Below are positions 1 through 12,534 of a stretch of 64,000 nucleotides of DNA, piece by piece; position 1 is the first letter of the stretch, and each line of letters opens with the position of its first letter. A model generated the notes under the pieces. The model was not told the DNA's origin and ran no database searches. It saw only the letters and a program-made list of their open reading frames with translations. Source of the DNA: Nageia nagi (lineage: Eukaryota > Pinophyta). The stretch spans positions 188,666,001-188,730,000 of the forward strand of contig JBITNC010000001.1 of the NCBI GenBank assembly GCA_050084985.1, read 5' to 3'. A program made the translations under genes and the position numbers.

Positions 1-1069
1 GTAAGGAGATTATTTGTAATATTTGTACTAATGGAGTAATCTTATGGATTTGACTTCTATTCTTGATATGCTTGGTTATGATATTATGAGCTATTCTTCA
101 AATTTAAGTTATGTGATAATATTATGCTTCTATTTATCTTCAATTAATATTACTTTGAGATTATTAGAATACTATTATGTTATTGTATTCTTGGGATTAT
201 AACAAGTCATATTAGAGCATTGATTTTGGCTACATATGGCTAAGAATATTAAAAGTTTGGTAGGATCGAGTAAGACGATGATACTTGCCCATACTTGCAA
301 ATTTTATAATAAAATTTTAAGATTTTTCATATAATTATAATATAAGTATATAGTTTAAATTTCAATTCATTTAGAGCTATATTGTGAATGTTATTGGCAT
401 TATATGTTTCACACTAAATTCATCATATAGAGTAGAAACAATCAAATTGGTTTGTAGCTTTTGGTCATGAGTTTTGGGTGTATAAGGGAATATATTGAAT
501 GAATTATATGAGCATTAGTGTTTCTTAAAAAAACCTTAGATATAGATTTTTTGATAAAAAGGCTAAAGGTAAAATACTCATATTATTATCTGATAAATAT
601 TACATATTATTAGAAATAATTGATACTTAAATACAATCCAAATTTTAGAGTATTTTAGTACAATTGAATGGAGTTATTGACAAACTAGAATCTATATTGA
701 TTTAAATTTTAATGGAACTAAAAAGTTAAATTTTTATATATTTTTGGATAGAATCTTGAAAAACACATTTCATAGGTTTTATAAATTTTTTAGGTCATTT
801 TCACTTGTTTTGATAAAGATATTGCATATTTATGATTTTCACTAGTTATTTTTCTAAAGATTAAATAAGGGAATAAATCAATAAATTTGGTGATCATTTT
901 TTGTGGAGAAAGAAAAGTAGGCATGTAAATTATAGAATATCTTTTAGATCAATTAGGTTAGAATTGAAAAGTTATGGTCTCTTTTCTAAGGATGGGTATT
1001 TGGGAGTGGTGGAAATGTTTAAAATCAATAGCTACTTTGGATTCTATTGGGATTTTATGATTATATGTT
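1..1069. other. AT-rich intergenic DNA, no gene seen
   Basis: No reading frame here resembles a known protein; the one 71-codon frame at 901-1116 (+) has no recognisable motif and runs into repeat D1. Base composition matches the decayed repeats to the right. Confidence 0.5.
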
Positions 1070-3885
1070 TTTTTGGTATATTGATTTTAGAGAAAGACAT
1101 ATTTATTATTATATAAAGGAATAATTCAATGTTGCATTTTTAAATAAGTTTATGATAGTGACAAGAAATGAAAAGATATCTAAACTCTTAGATAAATAAA
1201 AATAGAGATAGAAAATTTGAAGGTAAAGAATAAGGATGATGGTATGGAAGCTAAGGAAATTGTAAATGATGATAAAAAAATTTGTGTTTAAAAATTCAAT
1301 TTTATAATTTAATGGATGCATTTGAGGGAAAAATATTATGTTCCCATCAATCCTAGTAGAAAATATAACTTTATCAATACATCTTTTGCTAAGGTGTTAA
1401 AGGTTCAAGAAAATAAAAATAAAGATATAAAAATTGAAGGAGATTTTATAGAAATTCATATTGAAAAGAAATTCATAAAGATTTTATCCAAGTAAAAGAA
1501 AATATCTCCTTTTGAAAAGAGTTAACTAATTGATTGATTTGGTGAACCAAACTGATTGATTTGAAAAGAATTAACTAATCAAGATTAAGGGATTCATTAT
1601 GAAGCAACACTAGGCTAACAAAGTAAAGCACCCTTTCTAAATAGGTATTAAGATATATAAAGAGAAATTTGATGTATTATGAAAATACATCTATCTATTC
1701 TCACACCAAGTATAAATCATATATATCATCTAGACTATAACAAAATACCATTTAAGTGCTTGCTAGCATGCCATAGGCATGCTAACTAATGAATTGTAAT
1801 TAAATAATATTTATTAATGAAAATCCCCCTTTGTAAAATTGATATACTTTGTTAGTTGCATTCATATTTTATTTTCTAGTTCTCCTTTATTTGTAGGTAA
1901 TGAAACCCCCACTAATCAATATGTTAGAAAGTTAAAAATATCTTAAATCTGATCAATATTTTCCATTGTCATGACATATACAAATAAAATAATTAGTTAG
2001 GTGTGATAAAATTAATTTGGAGAAACATAGTAAATACCTAAGCAACATGATGGGTCAAAGACACCATGGAGCTTACAACTAGAGTTTTATAAAGTGTAGT
2101 GATAATCGATACACTTTAAGCATGGGAGTTGTTGCATGGTTTCACATCAAATATTGGGATTGAGAGCCTTGCTAGATATGAATGTATAATATAAATGCAT
2201 TGAAGGGGTTCAAAAATTACTCAACTAAATATCTTATTCAAATTTAATCATATGGAGAGTAATGGTCATAGGATATTATGTAAAATAGAGTATTGAAATA
2301 GACCATATACAATTTGACAAAATGTTGATAGATAGAGGAGATGTATAAAGTGTCTCCATAGCCAAAAATATACAAATAAATTAGTTTCTTCTCAAATATC
2401 ATGTTTGTTTATATAAACCCATCATTAAACATATTTTTTTATTACAAAGTAAAACAATGAATGGAATCCTACTAAAAATTATACTTTTGAAGTTGGTGGT
2501 GCAGTCAAGGATGTTCTTTGTCCCAGTTACTACATTTGTATCTTTATCATCACCAATGAACTTAATATGAGCTTCATCATATAAAATTCTTAAAAACTTA
2601 TTCATATAATCACAACACTAATAATGCACCCATAACATATAGGTCCAATAAACTATTTGATAAAATTTCCACATCTAATACAACTACAAAGGAACCTACA
2701 TAGTGAAAAAAGTAGCAATGGATACAAGACACATTAATCATTCTATAAAATGCCTTGTTAGAGTACAAATATGATGATATTCAAAGGAGTAAGGAAATTG
2801 ATGAAAGATAGAGGAATTAAGAATATGGATACAAGGATTGAATTGGATAGAAGGATACATGCTTTTCTTGTAGAAGATGGTTTGCACCCATGAAATATAA
2901 ATTTTTTTATGAAAAATTAGAGAAGTTATTGAGTGGAATGAAGACAATGAGTTGTATCATAAAAATAATAGTTACACTACATGATTTAGATGCTAACAAT
3001 AAATAATTATTTCTCTAACATAATAAAAAAGTTCATGATTGCATTTGGGTTGTTAAAGACTTTCATTAGAGTTATGAAGAGACTTTGAAAGTTCACATAC
3101 AATGGATAAATCAAAGAATTTCATATAATATTTGATAAAAAGTCCAGTATGTAGGTTTTTAGGGGTGAAAAACCTATGAGGTAAGAAATAGGAGTTTGTA
3201 TCTTAGTTTGTAAGCAAATGTACAATACACACATCTAGAAATTACTTGGATAGTGTTATGCATAAATAATATTAATATCAATACAGAGATTATCATTTTG
3301 GTGCATCATTGATGAGAATATTTGATTATAAAATATAAGATGAATAAAGAGGATCATCTCTTTCAAACAAAGGAAGTAGAGAGAAAATGTGTGATGCCAT
3401 CATAAAAGTAGTGAATTGTTTAACAAAGTAAAACAAAAGTAGATAATAAAAATGTAAAAATCATATGGACTATGATATGGAAGTGAAGCATTGATATATA
3501 ATTTTTTGTTACATGAGATGATGATGAGATATAGATCACCAGTCCTATAAAATTTTTCATATCATATTGAACATTAAAAATAAAGATAAATTTCCATAAT
3601 AACTAGTAATCATAACAAGTGGAAAGCATTAGAAATTGATGAATTAGGATAGAGAAAATTTGGTGATTAAAAAATAGGATGACTTCACTACCTTGGCAAA
3701 TGATGTTTGACTACCGTGATTCACCAACCATACTCAACATATTAGAGAAAAATAAAATAGGTAGAAGGATGGGAACATTTAAAATTAAATTCATTATCAT
3801 TGAATTGTTAACACCAAAGATAAATCACTAGTGCTATTTCCATTTTAATGAAGTATTACAGTGGCTCTTTATGGTCCAATAATGA
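1070..3885 (+). repeat. Repeat D1, degraded copy of element D and its left flank
   Basis: Three blocks align by eye to other parts of the window. 1070-1500 matches 12535-13110. About 1518-2126 matches 15095-15674, which is the inner part of the D LTR and start of its interior. 2122-3885 matches 39937-41705. D1 lacks the first ~150 bp of the D LTR and everything corresponding to 13130-15095. It carries no recognisable gag or pol. It is useful because it shows the unoccupied target site (ATGGG at 2122-2126) for the 24-kb insertion that splits the second copy. Confidence 0.75.
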
Positions 3886-5944
3886 AAACAATATAAGTAA
3901 GAAAATACTCCCTAAAAAATTTCTTCATGATGGAAACTTTGGGTGTCCCGATTTTCATGAATATTGTGTCCCCTCTTTGGATTGGTTGTGACATGATGGG
4001 CCTTCTCATAATAGGAGAAATCCATGGCAAAAATAAAGGAATTTGCAAACCATTTAGACAAGAAATATTTTTGTGCAAGATATATCAAATATAGACATTA
4101 AATATTATAAGATATGTAAAGCATATAATGGATATGATTTCAAACATGCCCTTGGTGAGTTAATCACAAAGAGTACATGAAGAAAAATTACCAATATATG
4201 TGACCATCTTGGATTCTCGATCCATCATGTTATCATGGATTTCAATAAGGTTTTCCCTCCTTTACAAAGTAACAAATGATAATAATGTCTCTCCCTTATA
4301 GAGGAACAAATGATAAGAATGCCCCTACCTTAAATAGGAACAAATGATGAGAATGTGATCGACTTGGGCCTCCAAGCCACCATGTTTCCATGGATTTTGA
4401 TAAGTATGCCCTTATTTTACAGAGAAGCCAATGATAAGAGCAATAAAATGATATGAAAAACAATTTAAAATGATATAAGATATATCAATCAATTATGATA
4501 ATCATCATTAAATAGATAAGAATACGCACTTAGAATCAAAATATGACAATAATGTATGATAAGTGATATGTAATAAGAAAATATTGTGCAAAACCTCGTT
4601 AAGAAAAGTATGATAAAATATGATATGTAGATATATGCATTAGTATCATATAGATCCATTGATAAGAACTCAATTAAAAGAATAACCACAAGACATGATA
4701 TAGAAGCACACCTTGATGCATTATACAAGTATGGACAAGTGTCATTTGAGGAACAATTATAAGCATGTATGATATGAAAACTAATGTAGTTGCAAGATTC
4801 TTGACAATAATCATATGTAATAAGTAGGACAATATATGTTATGACATACATAATACACAATATGTATCTAGTGTTTTATGAAAACATGATATGAATGTCA
4901 CAAAAATGCCAATTAGACATAACAATAATAAGTAATTTTGAATGAAATATATGGTAAGAGATATAACCAAAGAAATGAGGTATAGTTTTTGTAAGATTAC
5001 TATTATAGATGAATATTTATGTCAGAATAGATAAACTTTTACCTCTTTAACCCAATGGTGTCGCTTGAAATGCAATGATGTTATTGGGGTAAGTTATGAT
5101 TTTTTTGGAAATAAAAGGTTTTGAATATCTTTGTTGCATTGATTAATTGAAAATATTATGTATTTTAGTAAGTATATTTATTGATTACAAAATTTGATAA
5201 TCATTTTGTATTAATGTTGGAAAATGATTTAGGGAATGAGATTTAGGACAAATCAACTGAAGTATGTTTATTTTATAAATAGGTGAATCTTCATTTTATT
5301 TGCACTGTCACATCTGGCAATTAGGAGCTTTAGTTCCCAAGTTTATTATTATTATTTTTTAAGCTTTGTGAGATAATAGAGGAGCTACAGGGTATGAGAA
5401 GTGTGGATTACTACCATGCCTTAACGGATTACCTCTCATGAGGGCCATAAGGCTCTTGTTATTTTTTCTTCACATGAGATTCATTAGGTACCAAAAATTT
5501 CTCCATATTCTTTCCTTTAGAATGTATTTGAACCTTTGTGATGGATTAATTTTTTAATTTAGCCAAGTTTTAATCCATTTTAGTGAATTATCAAAAATTT
5601 TAGGATAAAATGTATGGGCCAATTATTATTTGCATGGAATAGAACTAATATGATTTTTATCATAAAACTTAGGAAAAAACTAATGGGTATAAAAAAATTT
5701 AGGAAAGTTGGGCCCTTGACCTAATAACACCACTAGGATCTTGACATCATCTCTAGGATTAAAAATTCACAAAAATTCACTAACTACTGATTGTATGAAT
5801 TTATATGTTCTTGAACTTAAACTTTTTGAAAATTACTTTGATTTTTGTGAGTCATTAGAAAGAATGTTAGTTTTTTATATCTTTTAACTTTGTAATTTTT
5901 ATTTTATTTCTTGCTTATTGATGGAATGGTATTTTTTTTCATGA
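3886..5944. other. Unassigned AT-rich DNA with a degenerate tandem motif near 4230-4450
   Basis: No coding similarity recognised. Between about 4230 and 4450 a loose unit recurs, containing 'aacaaatgataagaatg' and 'cctcctttacaaag'-like words and the phrase 'ccatgtttccatggatttt'. It may be the decayed 3' untranslated part of a Tat-type element whose antisense PMD gene follows at 5945, but no LTR was found to confirm that. Confidence 0.35.
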
Positions 5945-7640
5945 ATGAAAGACTATGCATACCTCATGAGATGCGAGCCATGGAGTCTCTCTATGGATGT
6001 TACTTTAGATTTGGTACTTACAACTAAGGAGAGGGGACACTTGGATGCATCAAGGTTAGGTCACATGAGGGGTGTTGTTAGCATCCCATGTGATATGCAT
6101 TTATTAACTACATTAATGGAGGATTGGTGTAATGATACCAATATATTTCACCTACCCATGGGTGAGATTACCATCACTTTCATCAATATTCATTACATTC
6201 TATGGGTACTCATGAAGGGTACATTGATTAAGAAAGCTAAGTTTTCTCTATGGAGGATATGGAGGAGTAGTGTTACTGATTGATAAGTGTGAGTGAATAT
6301 AAGTAGGAGAAGAAGGGGGATCCCATTTATTACACACTATATATGCCCTCAAATGACATAGATAACACATAGTGGTTTTGGTTCTTATCGATACCATATT
6401 ATGTAGTGATAAGAACCACAAGTGCTTTCATATTAGGTTGATTGCTATAGTATAGGGGATATGCCTATGGGGGGAGAGGTGTGCATGGGCTCCATGCATC
6501 TTAATGATACTATATCAAGATATTTATTATTTTATCCATATGAAGAAGGATGATAAGATTATTTCATATTCATTTATTTTGCATACCTAAGCATATAAGC
6601 ACATCAACATTGCTCAAAACTACTTACCAATGGTTACCTGGGAAGATATGCCCCATTGGTTTTCATAGAACAACACTTAGAGGATTGGGGTTACATGAGA
6701 ATTGGAGTAGTATTATCAGTTGTTAGACCTTTTAGATGAGGATGACATTATTTGGGACCCATACTTTGGCTTACCAGTGTGGGATGAATCTAATGAGGAG
6801 CTATCATGGAGCATAACTCTATACCATATACAAGGTCACACATGGATGATTGAGTTTTATCATCTAGATCAATTATTTAGACAATTCAATTTGACTTAGG
6901 ATGTGCCTATTCATAGGGTTTAGCATATCATTATGATATACTACAAATATCAGACTATTCTTGCAATATGCCTAACTATGTCATCTTAGAGCCCAAAGTG
7001 GGAGCACTTGGAGAACCATGCCCCTAAGGTATCCACTTCACATCATTAACATACTCTAAAGTACCATAGATGGTGGGAGATTATACAACCTACACCTTCA
7101 GGCCTATGTGACATGGAGAGCAAGGCATATGAGGTAAAGGAAGATGGGGAGGATGAGGATGAGCATACAGATCCCATAGATACTAGGGCACCACCATCCC
7201 CTACTAGATTTATAGATCCTTTTGTACCATCCACATCACATTTTGTAGCACCTTCCTCAAGTAAATCCTAGTTTATGTTTTTCTCTATTAGTTTATGACA
7301 TGAGTTTACACCTATACTAACACTTTATTTTCTATGTGACACAAACCTATAACTTTAGATTGAGGGACTACAAGCATATGTGACCACACTATAAGAGTAA
7401 CTTGCTTCTCATGATCAGAGTATTGAGACCCTCTAGGCCTAGGAAGAGGCTCTTTAGGATTAGATTATAACCATGTAGGCTATACCTCATGTTATTCATT
7501 AGAAGGAGTTTAAGAGGCTCCAAAAGTTGATTATAGTGAAGGATAATCAGATCCTTTAGTACTAGATGACATCTAGCTCTAGGAGTAGGTATATGTTTAG
7601 GGTTAGGAACATGAGCCTTTAGTTGGACAGAGTTCTTAGT
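5945..7640 (+). pseudogene. Plant mobile domain (PMD, aminotransferase-like) pseudogene, copy 1
   Basis: The first 112 codons (5945-6283) contain the PMD signature: a 'LLTTLMEDWCNDTNIFHLP' stretch followed by GEITITF, matching the family pattern of a W/D-containing helix, then T-x-T-F-H-P-x-G-E and a strand. After a stop at 6284 further PMD-like segments continue in other frames (about 6830-7270, ending in an acidic E/D-rich and Ser-rich tail). 7359-7584 reads as a Gln- and Leu-rich coiled-coil tail with ten in-frame stops, eight of them TAG. PMD proteins are plant nuclear proteins (MAIN/MAIL type) and are also carried by transposons, including Tat-type retroelements. Two related copies lie at 29850-32189 (-) and 34330-36130 (+). 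The copy is dead; its parent element is not resolved. Confidence 0.7.
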
Positions 7641-7675
7641 ATGGTGGGAACTAGTTGTACTTATGATGCTATTTT

Positions 7676-7678
<3 letters not shown>

Positions 7679-7709
<31 letters not shown>
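7679..7709. repeat. (TA)n microsatellite
   Basis: About 15 uninterrupted TA units just after the PMD coiled-coil remnant. This causes spurious Ile/Tyr-repeat frames on both strands. Confidence 0.95.
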
Positions 7710-7711
<2 letters not shown>

Positions 7712-7873
7712 ATTTTTGATAATATACATTTATTTGATTCCTATGTATTTTAGGGTGTATGCTTTGTTTTACATGTTTATAAAATATTTCTCTAAGCAAG
7801 ACATTAAAAAATTCATTTAATAATAAAAAGGAAACATTTACTTAAACACACATTACTTTTAAAATGATAAATT

Positions 7874-8302
7874 CACTAATACTTAAAATTATCCTTAGAT
7901 ACCTTTTATGTGTTTGTGAATATGATAATCTAACTTATCCTACACTCCATCTCATAAGCATGCCCCTTGGGTAAAAGGGTGATGCATGTCATGATCCAAG
8001 GGAGGATTTTGGCCTAAAAAGAGAATACCATATCCTTAAGATTACTCACTCAAATTTGTAGCAAAGTTATGCTCTTGTTTAGTTTGTAGGAGAAGTGATA
8101 AAGTGAGTTGTTAGAGAGTGCTATTTGAGAATAAGATTTTAGATTAGGAGATGTACTTACATGGTTGGAGGAACCACTTTATATTAGTATCATCTTGTGT
8201 TAATGCTACTTTAAGTGTGTGTTCTTAATTCTTAAGTATTTGAGAAAGTCTTCATGTGATCTTAGGTAATTAAGAATTTATTCTTGTAGGCTTGTTCCTT
8301 CA
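7874..8302 (+). mobile_element. LTR-A copy 1, copia-type LTR, 5' truncated
   Basis: Aligns to the reverse complement of 9414-9983 and to 31276-31777. It ends in CA at 8302, directly followed by a primer-binding-like site. The first part of the LTR (TGTT... start) is missing. Its TATA region has decayed to 'CCTAAAAAGAG', unlike other copies. Interior sequence to the right is only briefly gag-leader-like. Confidence 0.75.
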
Positions 8303-8304
8303 AT

Positions 8305-8316
8305 TAGTATCAGAGC
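8305..8316 (+). other. tRNA-iMet type primer binding site
   Basis: TAGTATCAGAGC, one base off the plant copia/gypsy consensus TGGTATCAGAGC, two bases after the CA end of LTR-A copy 1. This marks that LTR as a 5' LTR in plus orientation. Confidence 0.75.
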
Positions 8317-8317
8317 C

Positions 8318-8641
8318 ATTCTTAGAGGCTCCTCTTTACATCTTGAAGGTCATTCCTACTCCTATGGAGGTTCATCTTCATTTTTTGTGAGGTAAAACCA
8401 TTCAAGGTATAATCTCCCTTTATTTAATTTTTTTGAATTATTACATGATACTAACATACTTTATGTTATGTGTTAGCCCAATTTTGTTTTTAAATAAAAT
8501 TACTTAAAAAGTAGCAATATGTTGTTATACAATTTTTGTTTATATTAACATGTTTTATGTTAGGTGCAATTTTTTTAACAAAATTTTCTTAACATATTAC
8601 TATAAAATTTAAAAATAATCTTTTCATACCTTTAGTTTGAA

Positions 8642-8737
<96 letters not shown>

Positions 8738-9413
8738 AAAAATGTTTGTATACAAAAAAAGGAAGCAATTTTTTTATTAAAAATTAAAATTTACAATACA
8801 ATAAAGGTATGTACATCCATCAAAGAATAGTTAGAATTCTTGCCATTACAAAAAGTTTTTTTTTTAAACATAATAATAAAAAATAATAATAAAGTAATAT
8901 AAGGGGGGATTTATTTAATTAAATGTTTGGGGGATTATTTTTACTAATGTTGGAGTATTAATAAGAAAAATGATAATAATTAGTTGGGTAGAAAACTCAA
9001 TGGCCTTCCCCCCTCCAGACCACCAACAGGAGGCAACTCCCAACAATCCTCCCCTTTGCTCCTAATCACATCATCCCTCATATCAAGAAGATATTACAGT
9101 CCATGAATTTGTGCCTACATATCTATGCCCCTCTCTAACCCTAATGCTAACTATCTCACAAGCCACTTTCCCAAGCCTTGTTACTACATTTGTTAATTAT
9201 TTGTATCGATAATATTAGGATGAAGGAATATCTATTGGCCCAACCAACTCCCATGGTATTTGGTGTGATTCGATGCTCTCTTGATTCTAATGCTCGATGG
9301 GTGGCTCGACCCAAACATGTGGTTTCTCTCCTTATAAGTCGAGTGGCTTCATCCCTACCCCTTATTACTTGGATCATGCTTGTTATTGATAAGATGAAAG
9401 AACTAAGCCTAAA
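8318..9413. other. Unassigned DNA containing a long (TA)n tract
   Basis: Starts as retroelement leader sequence and soon loses any recognisable similarity. A (TA)46-like tract fills 8644-8735. The overlapping frames at 9156-9420 on both strands show no known motif. Confidence 0.5.
8644..8735. repeat. (TA)n microsatellite, about 46 units
   Basis: Uninterrupted alternating T and A for about 92 bp, the longest pure dinucleotide tract in the window. Confidence 0.97.
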
Positions 9414-9983
9414 TGAATAAATTCCTCGACTACCAATATCTCATGAAAGCTCTCTAAAATATCATCATAATAGCATAAATACAATAGCCAATATCATAAA
9501 GTTGACACCAATATAAAGTGGATCCTCCAACCATGGGAGTACATACACTAATATAAGATCTTTTTATTCTCAAAGAACACTCTCTTACAATAACTCTTTC
9601 TTACTTCTCATAATAATCCTAGAGCATAATGTTTCTACAAATTTGAGTGAGTAATCTCAAAGATAGGGCCTTCTATTTATAGGCTAAAATCCTCCCTTGG
9701 ATCACCCTTTTAACTATTATAGAATATCAGGACATGCATCACCATTCTACCTAAGGGGAATACCTATGAGATGGAGTGTAGGATAAGTTACATTATTTTA
9801 TTCATAAATACTTAAAATGTATCTAGGGATAATTTGAAGTATAAAATGTATCTAGGGATAATTTTAAGTATTAGTGAAGTTACATTATCATATTCACTAA
9901 ATACTTAAGGTATCTAGGATACCTTTAAGTATTAAATGAATTACATAAAGAGACCTTACAATAATGCATTATACATTCTAACA
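9414..9983 (-). mobile_element. LTR-A copy 2, 3' LTR of a minus-strand copia element
   Basis: Reverse complement starts TGTTAGAATG and matches LTR-A copies at 7874, 31276, 47977 and 56317. On the minus strand it is preceded by a short purine tract (AAGGGATAG, plus-strand 9984-9992), as expected of a 3' LTR. A TATA box (minus-strand TATAAATAG) sits at 9673-9681. A 28-bp stretch containing 'atgtatctagggataat' is duplicated near 9818-9870. Confidence 0.8.
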
Positions 9984-11690
9984 CTATCCCTTAATGCAAT
10001 ATTGAGGTAAAGTGAAGAGAAGAGAAGAAAGAGAGAGTTATTTTCCATTCAAATACAATCAAAGATGAAAATATTCACATATTTGAGAAATAAGCAAGAT
10101 CTTAGATAGAGGCTTCTTACATTACTATTTGAAAAAATGGTTTACAATACAATCATTAACCATAAATGGTTTTACTATATAAAGTAGTCATTCTACAAAA
10201 AATTGACATGATGGGCCTCCATGAGCCTATCCACTCATAGTAGGTAACCTGCACCCTAAAGAAGAAACTTGCAAGCTACAAGTAGCTTATAAATAAGATC
10301 AATTATATGCATCATATTGTAGATGCATCAAAATGAACCTTTATGTATTTAATAAATTATTGTAATCCCTTAATAATGTATTTTTTAAAAAGGGATTTAA
10401 AATGTATAAAAGAGGTGTAGACCATATATTTGACTCTTGTGGATTATACAAGGGGTCAAACCTTATAATAGAAACATATCTATATAAAAGCATTAAATAC
10501 ATACAAAGATAGAGGATGGGATTATCATCAAGAGGAGACTAGATAAGGGATAGCTTACAGAAGACCTAAGGCTTCTATCAACTAAAAATTGGATAGAGAA
10601 TCAAGGAATCGAATATCATTTGTAAAGAAAACCTTTGTAAGGTATTCTTATCTATAACAAGCGAATCTCGTATCTCAAATATTATCATACTTTTTTTATA
10701 TTGATAAATCATTCATTTATTTATCATATCATTTTCATCACATCTTTAATTTGATCATTACATGATGTCGATGGTGTACTATTACTAGGGCATCGATGTC
10801 TTACTAGTGTGTATGATATTGCTTATGCCTTTCATTGATTATTGAATATGCATGTTAATGAAATGAAACTATATGCTTAATCATATGTTATCATATTTTC
10901 ACTTTTATGTCAACTAGCGAATAGACCAAATAGTGCATGTGTTAATTCCCCAAATTAGTTACATCATCACATTATTTAGATTCTACACATATAAACATTC
11001 ATACCAATATAATATAAATGAATCAATTAATGCCATCTATAAATAGATCAATGGTACTCTATAAGTCATCACTAAGATGCCATGCCAATACTCATAGTCA
11101 CCTACTATATAAAAATATGTGTTGATTAACATAAAAATAGAGCATAAGCACATACAAGTTCCTCATGTATGGATAAATAAATAATGCCAAAAAATACATA
11201 CTAGTTCCTCACATATGAAAAACTAAAACAATGCTAGCAAAATCCATCATATTATAAAATATGTACAACTAGATCCTCACATAGAGCGAACCAACCATGA
11301 ATATGTAGACAAAAAGATCAGCACTATACAACTAAAAAATCCTCCTAGGTATAAAGTTGTCAATATAAACATGAATTCAACAAGAATTCAACCTTTTCTT
11401 CCCCTTGAGGGAAACTTCACTAACCCAATAAATTCCCTAATCTTTTTAGAACTGAGCTTTAGGAAGGGGCTTGGTGAACAAATTAGTAGAGTTTAGGACT
11501 AATGGACAATACTCCAATTATAGGATACCATCTAGAAACTTCTCCTTGATAAAATGTGCTTGGATTTCAATATTTTTTTTCTTTGGTGGAAAATAGGGTT
11601 CTTTGCTAAAGCAATAACCGATTGATTATCTAAATAAATCTAATATGGGTGAGCTTGCTCATAGGGCAAGTGTAAGAAGATGAGTCCCAC
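9984..11690 (-). pseudogene. Copia 3' remnant with C-terminal RNase H, interrupted by a solo LTR
   Basis: On the minus strand, 11660-11370 reads as the end of a Ty1/copia polyprotein: 'IYLDNQSVIALAKNP' (RNase H with its conserved Asp), then 'AHFIKEKFLDG' and the copia signature 'FTKPLP', with several stops. From there to 9984 is 3' untranslated sequence leading into the 3' LTR-A. A family B solo LTR (10318-10987) was inserted later. No earlier copia domains are seen to the right of 11690, so the 5' part is missing. The same 3' sequence recurs at 48491-49137. Confidence 0.75.
10318..10987 (+). mobile_element. Solo LTR, family B, with 5-bp target duplication
   Basis: Begins TGTAGATGC, ends TTCTACA, and is flanked by identical CATAT repeats (10313-10317 and 10988-10992). 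It aligns over its whole 670 bp to the reverse complement of the two 672-bp LTRs of element B. A lone LTR with intact target duplication is the product of LTR-LTR recombination that removed the interior. Confidence 0.93.
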
Positions 11691-11726
11691 TTTAGAGGAA
11701 GTCTTAAAAATTGCTAAATTTTTGTA

Positions 11727-12418
11727 TTTATTTAATAACTTTTTACTTTTTGGAATTATGAAAAATAAATATATGCAATCTACATACAGTTCTTCATAAG
11801 TTAAAAAATAAATAAAAAAATGATAAGTTTAAGTCAAATTATACTTGAGAGATATGAGCACTTTTTAAAATAATAATCAAGACTAATAAAAAATTAATAA
11901 AAAAATAAATTCATGAAAAAATTATAGAAAAATATCCCAAACAATCTTTAGTGTATTAGGTATCTTTTTTGTAAGAGGAGTTGAAAAACTATTTTAATTT
12001 AGGTCTAATTATGCTTGATGGGCACAATTGGGTATGGTCTTGAAATTGTATTCTTTAAATAGTGGGTTTCATATTTATTTAATAACTTTTTTATTTTTTT
12101 AGAATTGTGAAAAAAATAATATATGTGTACAATCTACATACAAATCTTCATGAGCTAAAAAAAAATTAAAAATGATAAGTTTAGGTCAAATTATGCTTGA
12201 TGAACACAAGCACTTTTCTAAATGATAATTAGGGCCAATAGAAAATTAATAAATAAGAAAATATTCATAAAAAAATTACAAAAAAGTATCTTGCACAATC
12301 TTTAGTGTCTTAGGTATCTTTACCCAAAAAGATTTTAAAAAATAATTTAATTTAGGTCTAATTATGCTTTAGAGACACAATGGGGTATGGTCATGAAACT
12401 ATACTTTTTAAATAATGG
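11727..12418. repeat. Two-copy tandem duplication, period about 346 bp
   Basis: 11727-12072 and 12073-12418 align along their length, both opening with 'atttatttaataactttt' and both containing 'caatctttagtgt' and 'taatttaggtctaattatgct'. Many substitutions separate them, so the duplication is old. No coding content seen. Confidence 0.8.
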
Positions 12419-12534
12419 TTTGTAAATATACCTATCAAATATTAATTTCTATCATCTGGGTATTGGAATAAATTATGTATTTGAAAACTAGACTTTGAGC
12501 AATACATTTTTACCCAAGTGACCTTTTATGATTC

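Noticed and set aside
9156-9420. Overlapping 73- and 80-codon frames on both strands
   Set aside because: No motif, partner exon or repeat match; overlapping frames of this size are expected by chance.
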